DNA of 64,000 nucleotides from Chromohalobacter sarecensis (lineage in GTDB: Bacteria > Pseudomonadota > Gammaproteobacteria > Pseudomonadales > Halomonadaceae): NCBI RefSeq assembly GCF_023061135.1, contig NZ_JAKGAN010000012.1:34511-98510 (forward strand), written 5' to 3'. The notes under the pieces are model-generated. The model saw only the letters and a program-made list of their open reading frames with translations. It was not told the DNA's origin and made no database searches. How positions within the stretch are numbered: position 1 is the stretch's first letter; the number at the start of each line of letters is the position of its first letter. A program made the position numbers and the translations under genes. Of this stretch, positions 8,867-16,206 are shown piece by piece.

Positions 8867-8998
8867 TCAGCCGTTTGCAGCATCCTGCATCGCTTCACCG
8901 CCACGTTCGATATCCTCGCCGGCACCGTGGATGGTATTGCAGCCACTCAGCACCGCCAGCAACAGAAGACCCAAGATCGCAATCGATGTACGCTTCAT
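8867..8998 (-). CDS. Entericidin A/B family small lipoprotein (copy 2)
   Basis: 43 residues, same length and layout as copy 1: MKRTSIAILGLLLLAVLSGC signal with lipidated Cys20, then NTIHGAGEDIERGGEAMQDA. The two mature peptides differ at only a handful of positions, so this is a tandem duplication. It is transcribed toward copy 1. No terminator is visible between them, so one mRNA ending at the 8555-8591 hairpin could carry both. E. coli ecnAB is likewise tandem. Confidence 0.88.
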   Translation of the reverse strand: MKRTSIAILGLLLLAVLSGCNTIHGAGEDIERGGEAMQDAANG

Positions 8999-9109
8999 GC
9001 GTTTTCTCCGGAAGGCACCGCTCACTTAGCGGCAGGCACGGCCCTATGCCGTGTAACGTAACGTTAGCATAGCCACGCCACTTTACGACGATTTTCAGGA
9101 GCGCCGCGC

Positions 9110-9526
9110 ATGACCGATTTCACCCTGCATCCACGCTTGGCCGCCGATTCACATTACGTCGCCGACCTGCCCCTTTGTCAGGTGCGGCTGAACGGCGACG
9201 CGCGTTATTCTTGGCTGGTACTGATCCCCCGTCGCGACGATATCCGCGAAGTCTACGAACTCTCCGCCGACGATCAGGCCACGCTGTGGCAGGAGGCCAC
9301 CGAGGTGGGACGCCGCTTGATGGCGCACCATGACGGCGACAAGCTCAACCTAGCCACGCTCGGCAACCAGGTCGCGCAATTGCACCTACATGTCATCGTC
9401 CGCCATCAGGGCGACGCGGCCTGGCCAGGGCCGGTATGGGGACACGGCACGCCGCAGCCGTATGACGATATGATGCTGGACACCCACCTGGCGACACTGC
9501 GCAACCTCCTCGCCCCATGCAAGTGA
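9110..9526 (+). CDS. HIT-family nucleotide hydrolase/transferase
   Basis: 138 residues. The histidine triad QLHLHVIVRH near residue 90 matches H-x-H-x-H-x-x. The N-terminal part (LCQVRLNGDARYSWLVLIPR) matches the short proteobacterial HIT proteins. HIT enzymes act on phosphoramidate or dinucleoside polyphosphate bonds; the physiological substrate is unknown. GGAG-like bases (CAGGAGCG) precede the ATG. Stand-alone gene. Confidence 0.85.
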   Translation: MTDFTLHPRLAADSHYVADLPLCQVRLNGDARYSWLVLIPRRDDIREVYELSADDQATLWQEATEVGRRLMAHHDGDKLNLATLGNQVAQLHLHVIVRHQGDAAWPGPVWGHGTPQPYDDMMLDTHLATLRNLLAPCK

Positions 9527-9536
9527 TACGCGCGTA

Positions 9537-9697
9537 GGCAGTTTTCGTAGGACTCTAAGTCCTTACGAAAAATCGGCGAGCGATGGTCAGACAAGGCAAA
9601 AATTGGCGAAAAGACGGAGTTTACGTGGTGTAAATGAGTACTTTAAGCCAATTTTTAACGCCGTATGGGCGAGCGCAGGCAATTTTCGTAGGACTTA
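9537..9697. repeat. Structured ~160-bp intergenic repeat element with nested hairpins
   Basis: Both ends carry the same 18-mer GGCARTTTTCGTAGGACT (9537-9554 and 9678-9695). Inside are a hairpin at 9542-9571 (TTTTCGTAGGACT against AGTCCTTACGAAAA, one bulge), a perfect 10-bp inverted repeat AAAAATTGGC/GCCAATTTTT (9598-9607 and 9647-9656) and, nested within that, TTTAC/GTAAA (9620-9624 and 9630-9634). It fills the gap between the HIT gene and the lipoprotein gene, and its right end supplies the latter's stop codon. Terminal direct repeats suggest a mobile or amplified non-coding unit; family not identified. Confidence 0.65.
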
Positions 9698-10066
9698 GGG
9701 CAGCTCATCGAGCCTCTCCTGCACATCAATCAACAACGTATCGAACACATACGGCGGCACCGGCTGGCCGCCACGCTGCCCCGATAGCGTGATACGCGTG
9801 CCCTGCTCGGTCGCCTCGAGCCGGTAACGCACTGCAAGCGTGGGACGCGCGGCCAGCACGGCCTCGACATCGCCCAGGTCGACATCGGCACGACGAATCA
9901 CGAAGCCGCGTGCCGTGAGCATCGCCACTCCCGCTTCCAATGTGGTCGACGGCCCGGCCTCGACGATCAACGACCGGGTCTGCGGTGGCGCCGATGTGGT
10001 CGCGCATCCCCCCAGGCTCAAGGCCACTAACGATGTCACGAGCAGTACGCCCAGCAGCCGCCTCAT
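9695..10066 (-). CDS. Hypothetical lipoprotein
   Basis: 123 residues with signal peptide and lipobox LGGC (Cys21). The mature domain of ~100 residues alternates strands and one helix (TTLEAGVAMLTARGFVIRR), like small periplasmic alpha/beta domains of DUF4136 or NlpC-associated type, but no family is recognised with confidence. Its ATG overlaps the stop of the upstream lipoprotein gene by four bases, so the two are translationally coupled. The stop codon lies inside the repeat element, so the original C-terminus may have been altered. Confidence 0.65.
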   Translation of the reverse strand: MRRLLGVLLVTSLVALSLGGCATTSAPPQTRSLIVEAGPSTTLEAGVAMLTARGFVIRRADVDLGDVEAVLAARPTLAVRYRLEATEQGTRITLSGQRGGQPVPPYVFDTLLIDVQERLDELP

Positions 10067-10605
10067 GATGTGCTCCTCTCGCGCATGCGTGCGTCGATAT
10101 CATCGTGTAGAGCGGCGCAGAATGCCGCGCTGTTATCCGGACGCGCATCGATCAGATAACCGTCGACATCGACCACGCGCGAATCGCGCGTCACCCGTAC
10201 GACATCCTCGACAGCGACCACCGAGACCCGTTGCAGGCGCACCGGGTCGCCGCCGAAGCGCTGGGAATACCCCAGCGAATAGCCATGGCGACTCCCCATG
10301 CCATAGTATCCCCAGAACCCGCTGCGCCCCCAGGGCGTCCGGTCCACGGCGCCTAGCCCCGGCTGCGCCTGAGACCGCTCGGCGCTCACCAGCCCCAGCG
10401 CGACCTCGGTCTGTTCGATACGATACCCCTGTGCCTCCAAGGCATCGGCCGTGGCCTTTACGCGTATCTTGGCATCGCCCTCGGCCGGCCAGTGGCATGC
10501 CTCGGGCAACGGCGAAGCCACATCACGGCCCAGCGGATCATAAGAAGCCAGGCTCTGACAGCCGCCGAGCCCCACCAATGCCACTACCAGCAAAAGAGGT
10601 TTCAT
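10063..10605 (-). CDS. Hypothetical lipoprotein, partner of downstream lipoprotein
   Basis: 180 residues from the ATG at 10605 (or 181 from the adjacent ATG at 10608). Signal peptide with lipobox LGGC, Cys16. The longer frame to 10806 adds 67 residues without signal character and is rejected. The mature part has a helix-strand region (ATADALEAQGYRIEQTEV) similar in layout to the downstream lipoprotein, suggesting related folds, and a Gly/Tyr/Arg-rich stretch near the middle (GFWGYYGMGSRHGYSLGYS). No named family. The coupled pair probably acts in the cell envelope; role unknown. Confidence 0.65.
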   Translation of the reverse strand: MKPLLLVVALVGLGGCQSLASYDPLGRDVASPLPEACHWPAEGDAKIRVKATADALEAQGYRIEQTEVALGLVSAERSQAQPGLGAVDRTPWGRSGFWGYYGMGSRHGYSLGYSQRFGGDPVRLQRVSVVAVEDVVRVTRDSRVVDVDGYLIDARPDNSAAFCAALHDDIDARMRERSTS

Positions 10606-10846
10606 CATCGCGTTCTCGCCTGAAAGGAAAAGGCCACTCGTAGCGGGGAGCGACATCGCACGTCTCGCCTCACCGTTAGCATCGCTCGGGCACCTCGTTG
10701 AGAGCGTAGTTGAGCGCCACGGTTCCGTCAGCGTGGCATGCTGGGTGACTCCCGCCCAGCACCAGCATGCGTTAGGCTGACAGTCTACTGGCCATTCGAC
10801 CGCCACGCTCCGCCCCTCGGGCTTGGATCACGCAAGAGGCTCGCTC

Positions 10847-11989
10847 ATGAAGATCGTCATCGCTCCGGACAGCTACAAGGATGCCCTCTCGGCCCGCGAG
10901 GCCGCAGCCGCCATCGCCGCAGGCTGCGCCCGCGTTTTCCCCCAAGCGCAGATGATCCAGTGCCCGATGGGAGACGGCGGCGAAGGCACCCTCGATGCCC
11001 TGCTCGCCGCAACGGGAGCCGAACGCCGCGTCGCCGAGGTTCACGACGCCCTGGGGCGGCCCATCGACGCCCGCTGGGGGTGGCACGCCGCGCGTGCCAC
11101 GGCCTATATCGAGCTTGCCGAGGCCAGCGGTTTGCAAGCGCTCGCCGATGTCGAACGCACTGCGCTGCACAGTACCACCTTCGGCGTCGGGGAATTGATA
11201 CGCGAAGCGCTCGACGCCGGGGCCACGCGTTTGATACTTACCCTGGGCGGCAGCGCCACCAACGATGCGGGCGCGGGGATGCTCGCAGCGCTGGGTGCGC
11301 GACTGATCGATACCGAAGGCCAGCCGCTACCGCCGGGTGGCGCAGCGCTGGCGCAACTGGCCGAACTCGACCTGAGTGGCCTCGACCCACGCCTGGCGAC
11401 ACTCATGGTGGAGACCGCCGTGGACGTCGACAATCCCCTGCTCGGCGAACGCGGGGCCAGCGCCATCTTCGGTCCGCAGAAAGGCGCCACGTCGGCGGAT
11501 GTCACCCAGCTCGACGCGGCCCTGGCGCATTTCGCCGACCACGTCGCCAGCACACTCGGCAAGGATCATCGCGCGCTACTCGGCGCCGGTGCAGCGGGCG
11601 GCATGGGCTTCGCGGCCGCCGCTTTTCTGGAGGCACAGCTCAAGCCGGGTATCGAGCTAGTCATGGATCAGGTCGACTTTGATAGGCTGCTTGAAGATGC
11701 CGACCTGGTGATCACCGGCGAAGGCCAACTCGACGGGCAGAGCCTTGCCGGCAAGACGCCGGTGGGCATCGCCCGGCGCGCGCGACGACACGGCGTGCCC
11801 ACGCTTGCGCTCGCCGGGCGTCTCGGCGCTGGCTGGCAGGCCGTTCACGACGAGGGGATCGAGGCCGCCTTCGCCTTAGCGGATGGTCCCGTTACGCTGC
11901 CGGAGGCCCTGGCACGCACCCCCGAGCTACTCGCAGACCGTAGCGAAGGGCTGCTGCGTATATGGCGTCTCGGCCGATCCTCGGCATGA
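10847..11989 (+). CDS. garK: Glycerate kinase (GarK/GlxK family)
   Basis: 380 residues, matching the family length. It phosphorylates glycerate with ATP, giving 2- or 3-phosphoglycerate. Family segments: the N-terminal IAPDSYKDALSA, CPMGDGGEGTLDALL, and the glycine-rich GGSATNDAGAGMLAALG. The ATG at 10847 follows AGAGG with seven bases spacing; an upstream in-frame start at 10823 is less likely. No glyoxylate or glucarate pathway genes are adjacent, so the metabolic context is open. Confidence 0.9.
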   Translation: MKIVIAPDSYKDALSAREAAAAIAAGCARVFPQAQMIQCPMGDGGEGTLDALLAATGAERRVAEVHDALGRPIDARWGWHAARATAYIELAEASGLQALADVERTALHSTTFGVGELIREALDAGATRLILTLGGSATNDAGAGMLAALGARLIDTEGQPLPPGGAALAQLAELDLSGLDPRLATLMVETAVDVDNPLLGERGASAIFGPQKGATSADVTQLDAALAHFADHVASTLGKDHRALLGAGAAGGMGFAAAAFLEAQLKPGIELVMDQVDFDRLLEDADLVITGEGQLDGQSLAGKTPVGIARRARRHGVPTLALAGRLGAGWQAVHDEGIEAAFALADGPVTLPEALARTPELLADRSEGLLRIWRLGRSSA

Positions 11990-12034
11990 TATCTCCCTGC
12001 CGCCCTTGAAAAATCGGCGCATCATGGGCATTTC

Positions 12035-12071
12035 ATATACAGGCGCTATTCCGTCGATGGGAAAGATTCGT
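12035..12071 (+). promoter_or_regulatory. Candidate OxyR operator upstream of dps
   Basis: ATAT-N7-CTAT-N7-ATGG-N7-TCGT has the exact 11-bp periodicity of the OxyR site ATAG-N7-CTAT-N7-ATAG-N7-CTAT, with one perfect and three imperfect quarter sites. A TAGACT -10 candidate follows at 12095-12100 inside TCTAGACTA. Weaker than the site at ahpC. Confidence 0.45.
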
Positions 12072-12164
12072 TACCCAAGCCCCAGACAACACTCTAGACT
12101 AGGGGCCATCGACGATTTCGTCCCCTGACAACGTCAGTCCATTGCTTTACGAGGGAGTGCTTTC

Positions 12165-12638
12165 ATGTCCGACATCAATGCCATTGGCTTGCATACCGAC
12201 AGCGCCAACCAGCTGGCCGAGAAGCTCAACGAGCTGCTGGCCAACTACCAGATCTTCTACATGAACGCGCGTGGCTATCACTGGAACGTCAAAGGCCCGC
12301 ATTTCTTCGAGCTTCACGTCAAGTTCGAAGAAGTCTATACCGACCTGCTCGCCAAGGTCGATGAAGTCGCCGAGCGCATCCTCACGCTGGGCCACGAGCC
12401 GCTGCATGCCTACAGCGATTACGCCAAGATCTCGCGCATTCAGGAAGACACCCACGTGCACGAGGGCTCCGAGTGTGTGCGCGGTCTGGTGCAGGGGTAT
12501 CAGGCACTGCTCGAATTGCAGCGCGAGCTCAATTCCATGGCCGCCGATGCCGATGACGAAGGCACCGCCTCGCAGATGAGCGACTACATCCGCGAGCAGG
12601 AAAAGACCGTGTGGATGCTCAGCGCCTACCTGGGCTGA
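12165..12638 (+). CDS. dps: Dps-family ferritin-like DNA-protection protein
   Basis: 157 residues, the usual Dps length. It should form a dodecamer that oxidises and stores iron using peroxide. The ferroxidase ligands sit at Dps spacing: His39 (in GYHWNVKGP), His51, Glu55, Asp66 and Glu70. The Lys-rich N-terminal tail of E. coli Dps is missing, so DNA binding may be weak. An OxyR-like site and a sigma-S-like -10 lie upstream, matching dual peroxide and stationary-phase control known for dps in enterics. A GC-rich hairpin follows at 12667-12691. Confidence 0.92.
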   Translation: MSDINAIGLHTDSANQLAEKLNELLANYQIFYMNARGYHWNVKGPHFFELHVKFEEVYTDLLAKVDEVAERILTLGHEPLHAYSDYAKISRIQEDTHVHEGSECVRGLVQGYQALLELQRELNSMAADADDEGTASQMSDYIREQEKTVWMLSAYLG

Positions 12639-12666
12639 TTCCCGCCAAGTCGTCCCGCAAGATAAT

Positions 12667-12691
12667 ACCGCCCGGCCTTGTGCCGGGCGGT
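12667..12691. terminator. Hairpin between convergent dps and rmuC
   Basis: Perfect 10-bp stem ACCGCCCGGC/GCCGGGCGGT with a 5-base loop, located 28 bases after the dps stop and just before the rmuC stop on the other strand. The T-run is poor on both sides, so termination is likely but not certain. Confidence 0.65.
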
Positions 12692-12695
12692 GTCG

Positions 12696-14174
12696 TTAGG
12701 GCTCCTCGCGCGTTTCGTCGCCGCAAGCGCCCTCCTCGGTGTCGGGCTCGTCGTCCGCCATGTCGTCCAGTTCTTCAGCATCCACCTGATCGGTCAGATG
12801 CGCCGGCAGGTCGCGCTTCATGCGCACGCCCAAGCGCTTGAGCATCAACGCCTGGCTGACCAGGCTCCCCTGCCCTGTCGACAAGCGTCCCATCGCCTGG
12901 CGATAGCTGCCATCGGCGCGTTCCAGATGACGGCCGACGTCCTCGAGGCTGTCCACGAAGCCGCGAAACTTGTCGAGCAACTTGCCCGCCCGTGCAGCGA
13001 TGACACGGGCGTTGTCGTTCTGGCGCTCCAGCGTCCAGAGACTGGCCACGGTTCTCAAGCTCGCCAGCAAGGTGGTCGGCGTGACCACCACGATGTCGCG
13101 CGAGAAAGCATCCTGGAAGAGCGTCTCGTCGTGCTGGAAGGCCACCGCGAACGCCGGTTCGACGGGCATGAACAGGAACACGAAATCCGGTGAGTTGAGC
13201 CCCGGCAAGCGCGGATAGTCGCGGCCGGAGAGCGCGTCGATATGCGCGCGCACGGCTTGAACGTGAGCCTTCAACGCCTGCGCGCGCGTGGCCTCGTCTT
13301 CGGCGTTGACGTAACGCACGTAGGCGTTGAGCGAGACCTTGGCATCGACGATCAGGTGGCGGTTGTCGGGTAGGTAGATCACCGCATCGGGGCGCTGACG
13401 CCCCGACTCGCCCTCCACCGAGACTTCGCGCTTGTATTCGATGTCGCGGCGCAGCCCCGAGCGCTCGAGCACCGATTCGAGTATCACCTCGCCCCAATCG
13501 CCCTGCATCTTCTTGTCGCCCTTGAGCGCCCGCGTCAGGTTGGCGGCTTCCTCGGTGATCTGGCGGTTCAGCGTGGACAGATGCTCGATCTGCGTCTTGA
13601 GGGTCGAGCGCTCGCGCAGCGACTGGCCGTGAATTTCCTCCAGACGCGCCCGGAAGTCACCGACCTGCTCGCGAAACGGTGCCAGCATGGCCTCGAGATT
13701 CTCGCGACTCTGGGTGTTGAAGGTTTGCTGACGTTCCTCGAAGATCCGTCCCGCCAACGCCTCGAAGTCCTGGGTGAGACGTGTCCGCGCCTCCTCGAGC
13801 AGGGCGAGCTTCTCGGCATGATGGGAACGCTCCTGTTCGAGTTGCGTTTCCAAACGACCGTGACGCTCGCGCAGCGCCGCAAGCTGCTCCTGACGAGCGT
13901 CTAGATCGCGCTCACGCTGCCCCAGCAGTCGCTGGGTCTCGAGGCTCTGCTCGCGCACGGCGTCCAGTTGGGCATCGCTCTGGGCCAGCTCGCGCTCCAG
14001 CCGGACACGCGTCTCCTCGGCCTCGGCATGATGACGCTGGGCACGTTCGACGTCGTGCTCGGCCGCCTCGCGACGCGTGCGCTCACGCCGCCATGCGACA
14101 CCGAGCATCAGTGCGGCGAGCACCAGGACGCCCGCAAGGGTGAGAAGATTAGCGGCAGAGAACGTGCTGGGCAT
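12696..14174 (-). CDS. rmuC: DNA recombination protein RmuC
   Basis: 492 residues. An N-terminal membrane helix (residues ~7-25) is followed by a long coiled coil (~30-190) and the conserved nuclease-like RmuC domain (~190-440), including GDWGEVILESVLERSGL, RPDAVIYLPDN and LIVDAKVSLNAY. RmuC limits recombination at short inverted repeats in E. coli; biochemical activity is inferred from family. The C-terminal ~50 residues are acidic and low in complexity. Upstream is an unusual 13-bp tandem repeat array. Confidence 0.92.
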   Translation of the reverse strand: MPSTFSAANLLTLAGVLVLAALMLGVAWRRERTRREAAEHDVERAQRHHAEAEETRVRLERELAQSDAQLDAVREQSLETQRLLGQRERDLDARQEQLAALRERHGRLETQLEQERSHHAEKLALLEEARTRLTQDFEALAGRIFEERQQTFNTQSRENLEAMLAPFREQVGDFRARLEEIHGQSLRERSTLKTQIEHLSTLNRQITEEAANLTRALKGDKKMQGDWGEVILESVLERSGLRRDIEYKREVSVEGESGRQRPDAVIYLPDNRHLIVDAKVSLNAYVRYVNAEDEATRAQALKAHVQAVRAHIDALSGRDYPRLPGLNSPDFVFLFMPVEPAFAVAFQHDETLFQDAFSRDIVVVTPTTLLASLRTVASLWTLERQNDNARVIAARAGKLLDKFRGFVDSLEDVGRHLERADGSYRQAMGRLSTGQGSLVSQALMLKRLGVRMKRDLPAHLTDQVDAEELDDMADDEPDTEEGACGDETREEP

Positions 14175-14196
14175 GGGCGGATACCGACGATTGAAG

Positions 14197-14286
14197 ACTT
14201 TCGATGAAAACTTTCGATGAAAACTTTCGATGAAAACTTTCGATGAAAACTTGCGCTTAAAACTCTCGATTAAATACGCGATGAAA
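14197..14286. repeat. 13-bp tandem repeat array upstream of rmuC
   Basis: Four perfect head-to-tail copies of ACTTTCGATGAAA (14197-14248), then two diverged 13-mers (ACTTGCGCTTAAA, ACTCTCGATTAAA) and a 12-mer TACGCGATGAAA. The array begins 22 bases before the rmuC start codon, so it lies in its promoter or 5' leader. Decay from perfect copies to degenerate ones suggests recent expansion from the rmuC-proximal side. Confidence 0.95.
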
Positions 14287-14454
14287 CACTTAGCGCGTCA
14301 CCTTCCCCCACTGCGCGGCGCGACGCAAGCTACCCGGGGCTTGAAGTCACGCGGCGATGGCCCAAACTCAATATGTGAGGCCGCCTGATACCGGACTAGG
14401 ATCGCCCGGCGGTGGCTGCTGTCACCCAAGAAGCATCACGACCAGGAGGTCAAG

Positions 14455-15018
14455 ATGAGTCAAGCACAGTCAGGTAAACGTGTCGCTATCCTCGCCACCG
14501 ACGGTTTCGAGGAATCCGAGCTTTCCGCACCGCGTGCCGCCTTGCAGAGTCAGGGCGTCGAGGTGCAAGTGGTTACCCCCGAAGGCAAGGGCATCCGTGC
14601 CTGGGCCGAGACCGACTGGGGCGACACCTACGAGGCCGACAAGGCCTTGAGCGATGTCGACGTCAGCGATTATCACGCCTTGGTGCTGCCCGGCGGGCTC
14701 TTCAATCCCGACGAACTGCGCCTCAACGAAAAAGCACTGGCCTTCGTGCGCGGCTTCTTCGAGGCGGGTAAGCCAGTGGCTGCGATCTGCCATGCGCCGT
14801 GGATCCTGATCAACGCCGGTGTCGTCGACGGGCGCAAGATGACCTCGGTCGCCTCCGTGGGACAGGATCTCAAGAACGCCGGCGCCCACTGGGTCGATGA
14901 GCCGGTCGTCGTCGATAACGGCCTGGTCACCAGTCGCACCCCCAAGGACATGGACGCCTTCAACGCCAAACTGATAGAGGAGCTGGCCGAAGGTCGCCAT
15001 AGCGGACAGCACGCCTGA
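14455..15018 (+). CDS. DJ-1/PfpI-type glutamine amidotransferase-like protein (YhbO-like)
   Basis: 187 residues. The nucleophile elbow is AAICHAPW with Cys112-His113, and an acidic partner lies in FEESELS near residue 20, as in the PfpI/YhbO/DJ-1 superfamily. Members are described as proteases, glyoxalase III-like or protein deglycases acting on methylglyoxal damage; which applies here is unknown. CAGGAGG precedes the ATG. A strong palindromic terminator follows at 15042-15070. Confidence 0.85.
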   Translation: MSQAQSGKRVAILATDGFEESELSAPRAALQSQGVEVQVVTPEGKGIRAWAETDWGDTYEADKALSDVDVSDYHALVLPGGLFNPDELRLNEKALAFVRGFFEAGKPVAAICHAPWILINAGVVDGRKMTSVASVGQDLKNAGAHWVDEPVVVDNGLVTSRTPKDMDAFNAKLIEELAEGRHSGQHA

Positions 15019-15041
15019 TGGCCCCCTACCGACCACACCCG

Positions 15042-15070
15042 ACGTCCGCCTCACGTGAGGCGGACGTTTT
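15042..15070 (+). terminator. Terminator of DJ-1/PfpI gene
   Basis: Perfect 26-bp palindrome, half-site ACGTCCGCCTCAC, followed by TTT, 24 bases after the stop. It argues against the next gene starting at the overlapping ATG at 15018. Confidence 0.85.
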
Positions 15071-15110
15071 GCGTACCGCCGAGAGCGTCGGCCCGCAAGG
15101 CGGCATCCGT

Positions 15111-16205
15111 ATGTTGTCACGCCGCCTGCATTTCGCCGTCAAGAGCCTGTTACGGATCTTCGCGCGGCCGATGAAGTCGGATAGCGGGCGAGGCGGCCCG
15201 GTCGTCCACCCCTACCGTGGTTACGGCACGCATCGCGAGGCATACTTGATGGGGAGGGTCTTCCGTCAAGTGGGGTTGGCGCGTGTCATCCCCAGACGCG
15301 GGGCGCTACGCGACGCTGCGGACGTAACCCGACGCCTGGCGCGACGCGGCTTTGCCGATGCCGAGGTACGCATTCGTCTGGGCGACAATAGCGCCACCGT
15401 CACCACCGACCACGACGGCTATTTCGAGGTCCGTCTGCCACTCGATATTCCCCTCGACGAGCACATTTCCTGGCATCGCGCCGAGCTCGAGGTCATTACG
15501 GCCGACCGCGATAACGTCCTCTCGCGCGCCGATGTCTATATTCCACCCCCGCATACCGACCTGATGGTGATCAGCGACATCGACGACACGGTGATGTACA
15601 CCGGCGTCGCCGACAAGCTACGCATGTTATATCGCTTATTCGTCGAGAAGGCGCATCGACGCACAGCTTTTCCCGGCGTTGCCGAATTCTATCAGGCCTT
15701 GCACGCGGGTACGGCGGGCGACTCACGGCGGCCGATCCTCTACGTCTCACGCGGTCCGTGGAGCATCTACGAGGTGCTCGAGGCGTTCTTCCAGCTCAAC
15801 CATATTCCGGTCGGGCCGATCTTGTTCCTGCGCGAATGGGGTATTTCTTGGCGTCATCCCTGGCCGCGCCGCGCCGAAGATCACAAGCACGACTTGATCA
15901 CCCAGATGCTCACGCTGTTCGACACCCTGCCTTGCGTGCTGATCGGCGACAGCGGCCAACACGACCCCGAGATCTACACACGTATCGTCAAGGAGAATCC
16001 GGACCGCGTGAAGACGATCTACATTCGCCGCGTTGACCGCAAACCCGACCGCGAAGCCGCCATCGCCCGACTCCGCGAGGAGATCGAGCACACCGACTGC
16101 GAGCTGCTGCTGAGCGACGATAGCGCCGACATGGCCGCGCATGCGCACGACCGTGGCTATATCTCCGAGACGGGCCTCGAAGCAGTGCGTCAGGCGTCGC
16201 GATGA
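15111..16205 (+). CDS. App1-type phosphatidate phosphatase domain protein (DUF2183)
   Basis: 364 residues from ATG 15111, which follows AAGG and lies beyond the palindromic terminator; the ATG at 15018 would require reading through it. Residues ~75-150 form a beta-rich domain. The core starts at VISDIDDTVMYTG, a DxDxT phosphatase motif, and continues through LYVSRGPWSIYEVL and IGDSGQHDPEIY, the App1/DUF2183 signature of HAD-like phosphatases. Yeast App1 hydrolyses phosphatidate; the bacterial substrate is not established. No signal peptide is obvious, though the N-terminus is basic and amphipathic. Confidence 0.82.
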   Translation: MLSRRLHFAVKSLLRIFARPMKSDSGRGGPVVHPYRGYGTHREAYLMGRVFRQVGLARVIPRRGALRDAADVTRRLARRGFADAEVRIRLGDNSATVTTDHDGYFEVRLPLDIPLDEHISWHRAELEVITADRDNVLSRADVYIPPPHTDLMVISDIDDTVMYTGVADKLRMLYRLFVEKAHRRTAFPGVAEFYQALHAGTAGDSRRPILYVSRGPWSIYEVLEAFFQLNHIPVGPILFLREWGISWRHPWPRRAEDHKHDLITQMLTLFDTLPCVLIGDSGQHDPEIYTRIVKENPDRVKTIYIRRVDRKPDREAAIARLREEIEHTDCELLLSDDSADMAAHAHDRGYISETGLEAVRQASR

Positions 16206-16206
16206 T

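Noticed and set aside
8603..9061. 152-codon plus-strand frame
   Set aside because: Covers the two entericidin-like genes and their intergenic region on the opposite strand; no family features.
14197..14286. CRISPR or iteron origin
   Set aside because: 13-bp head-to-tail units with no spacers, no Rep gene and no DnaA-box cluster; a chromosomal setting is clear.
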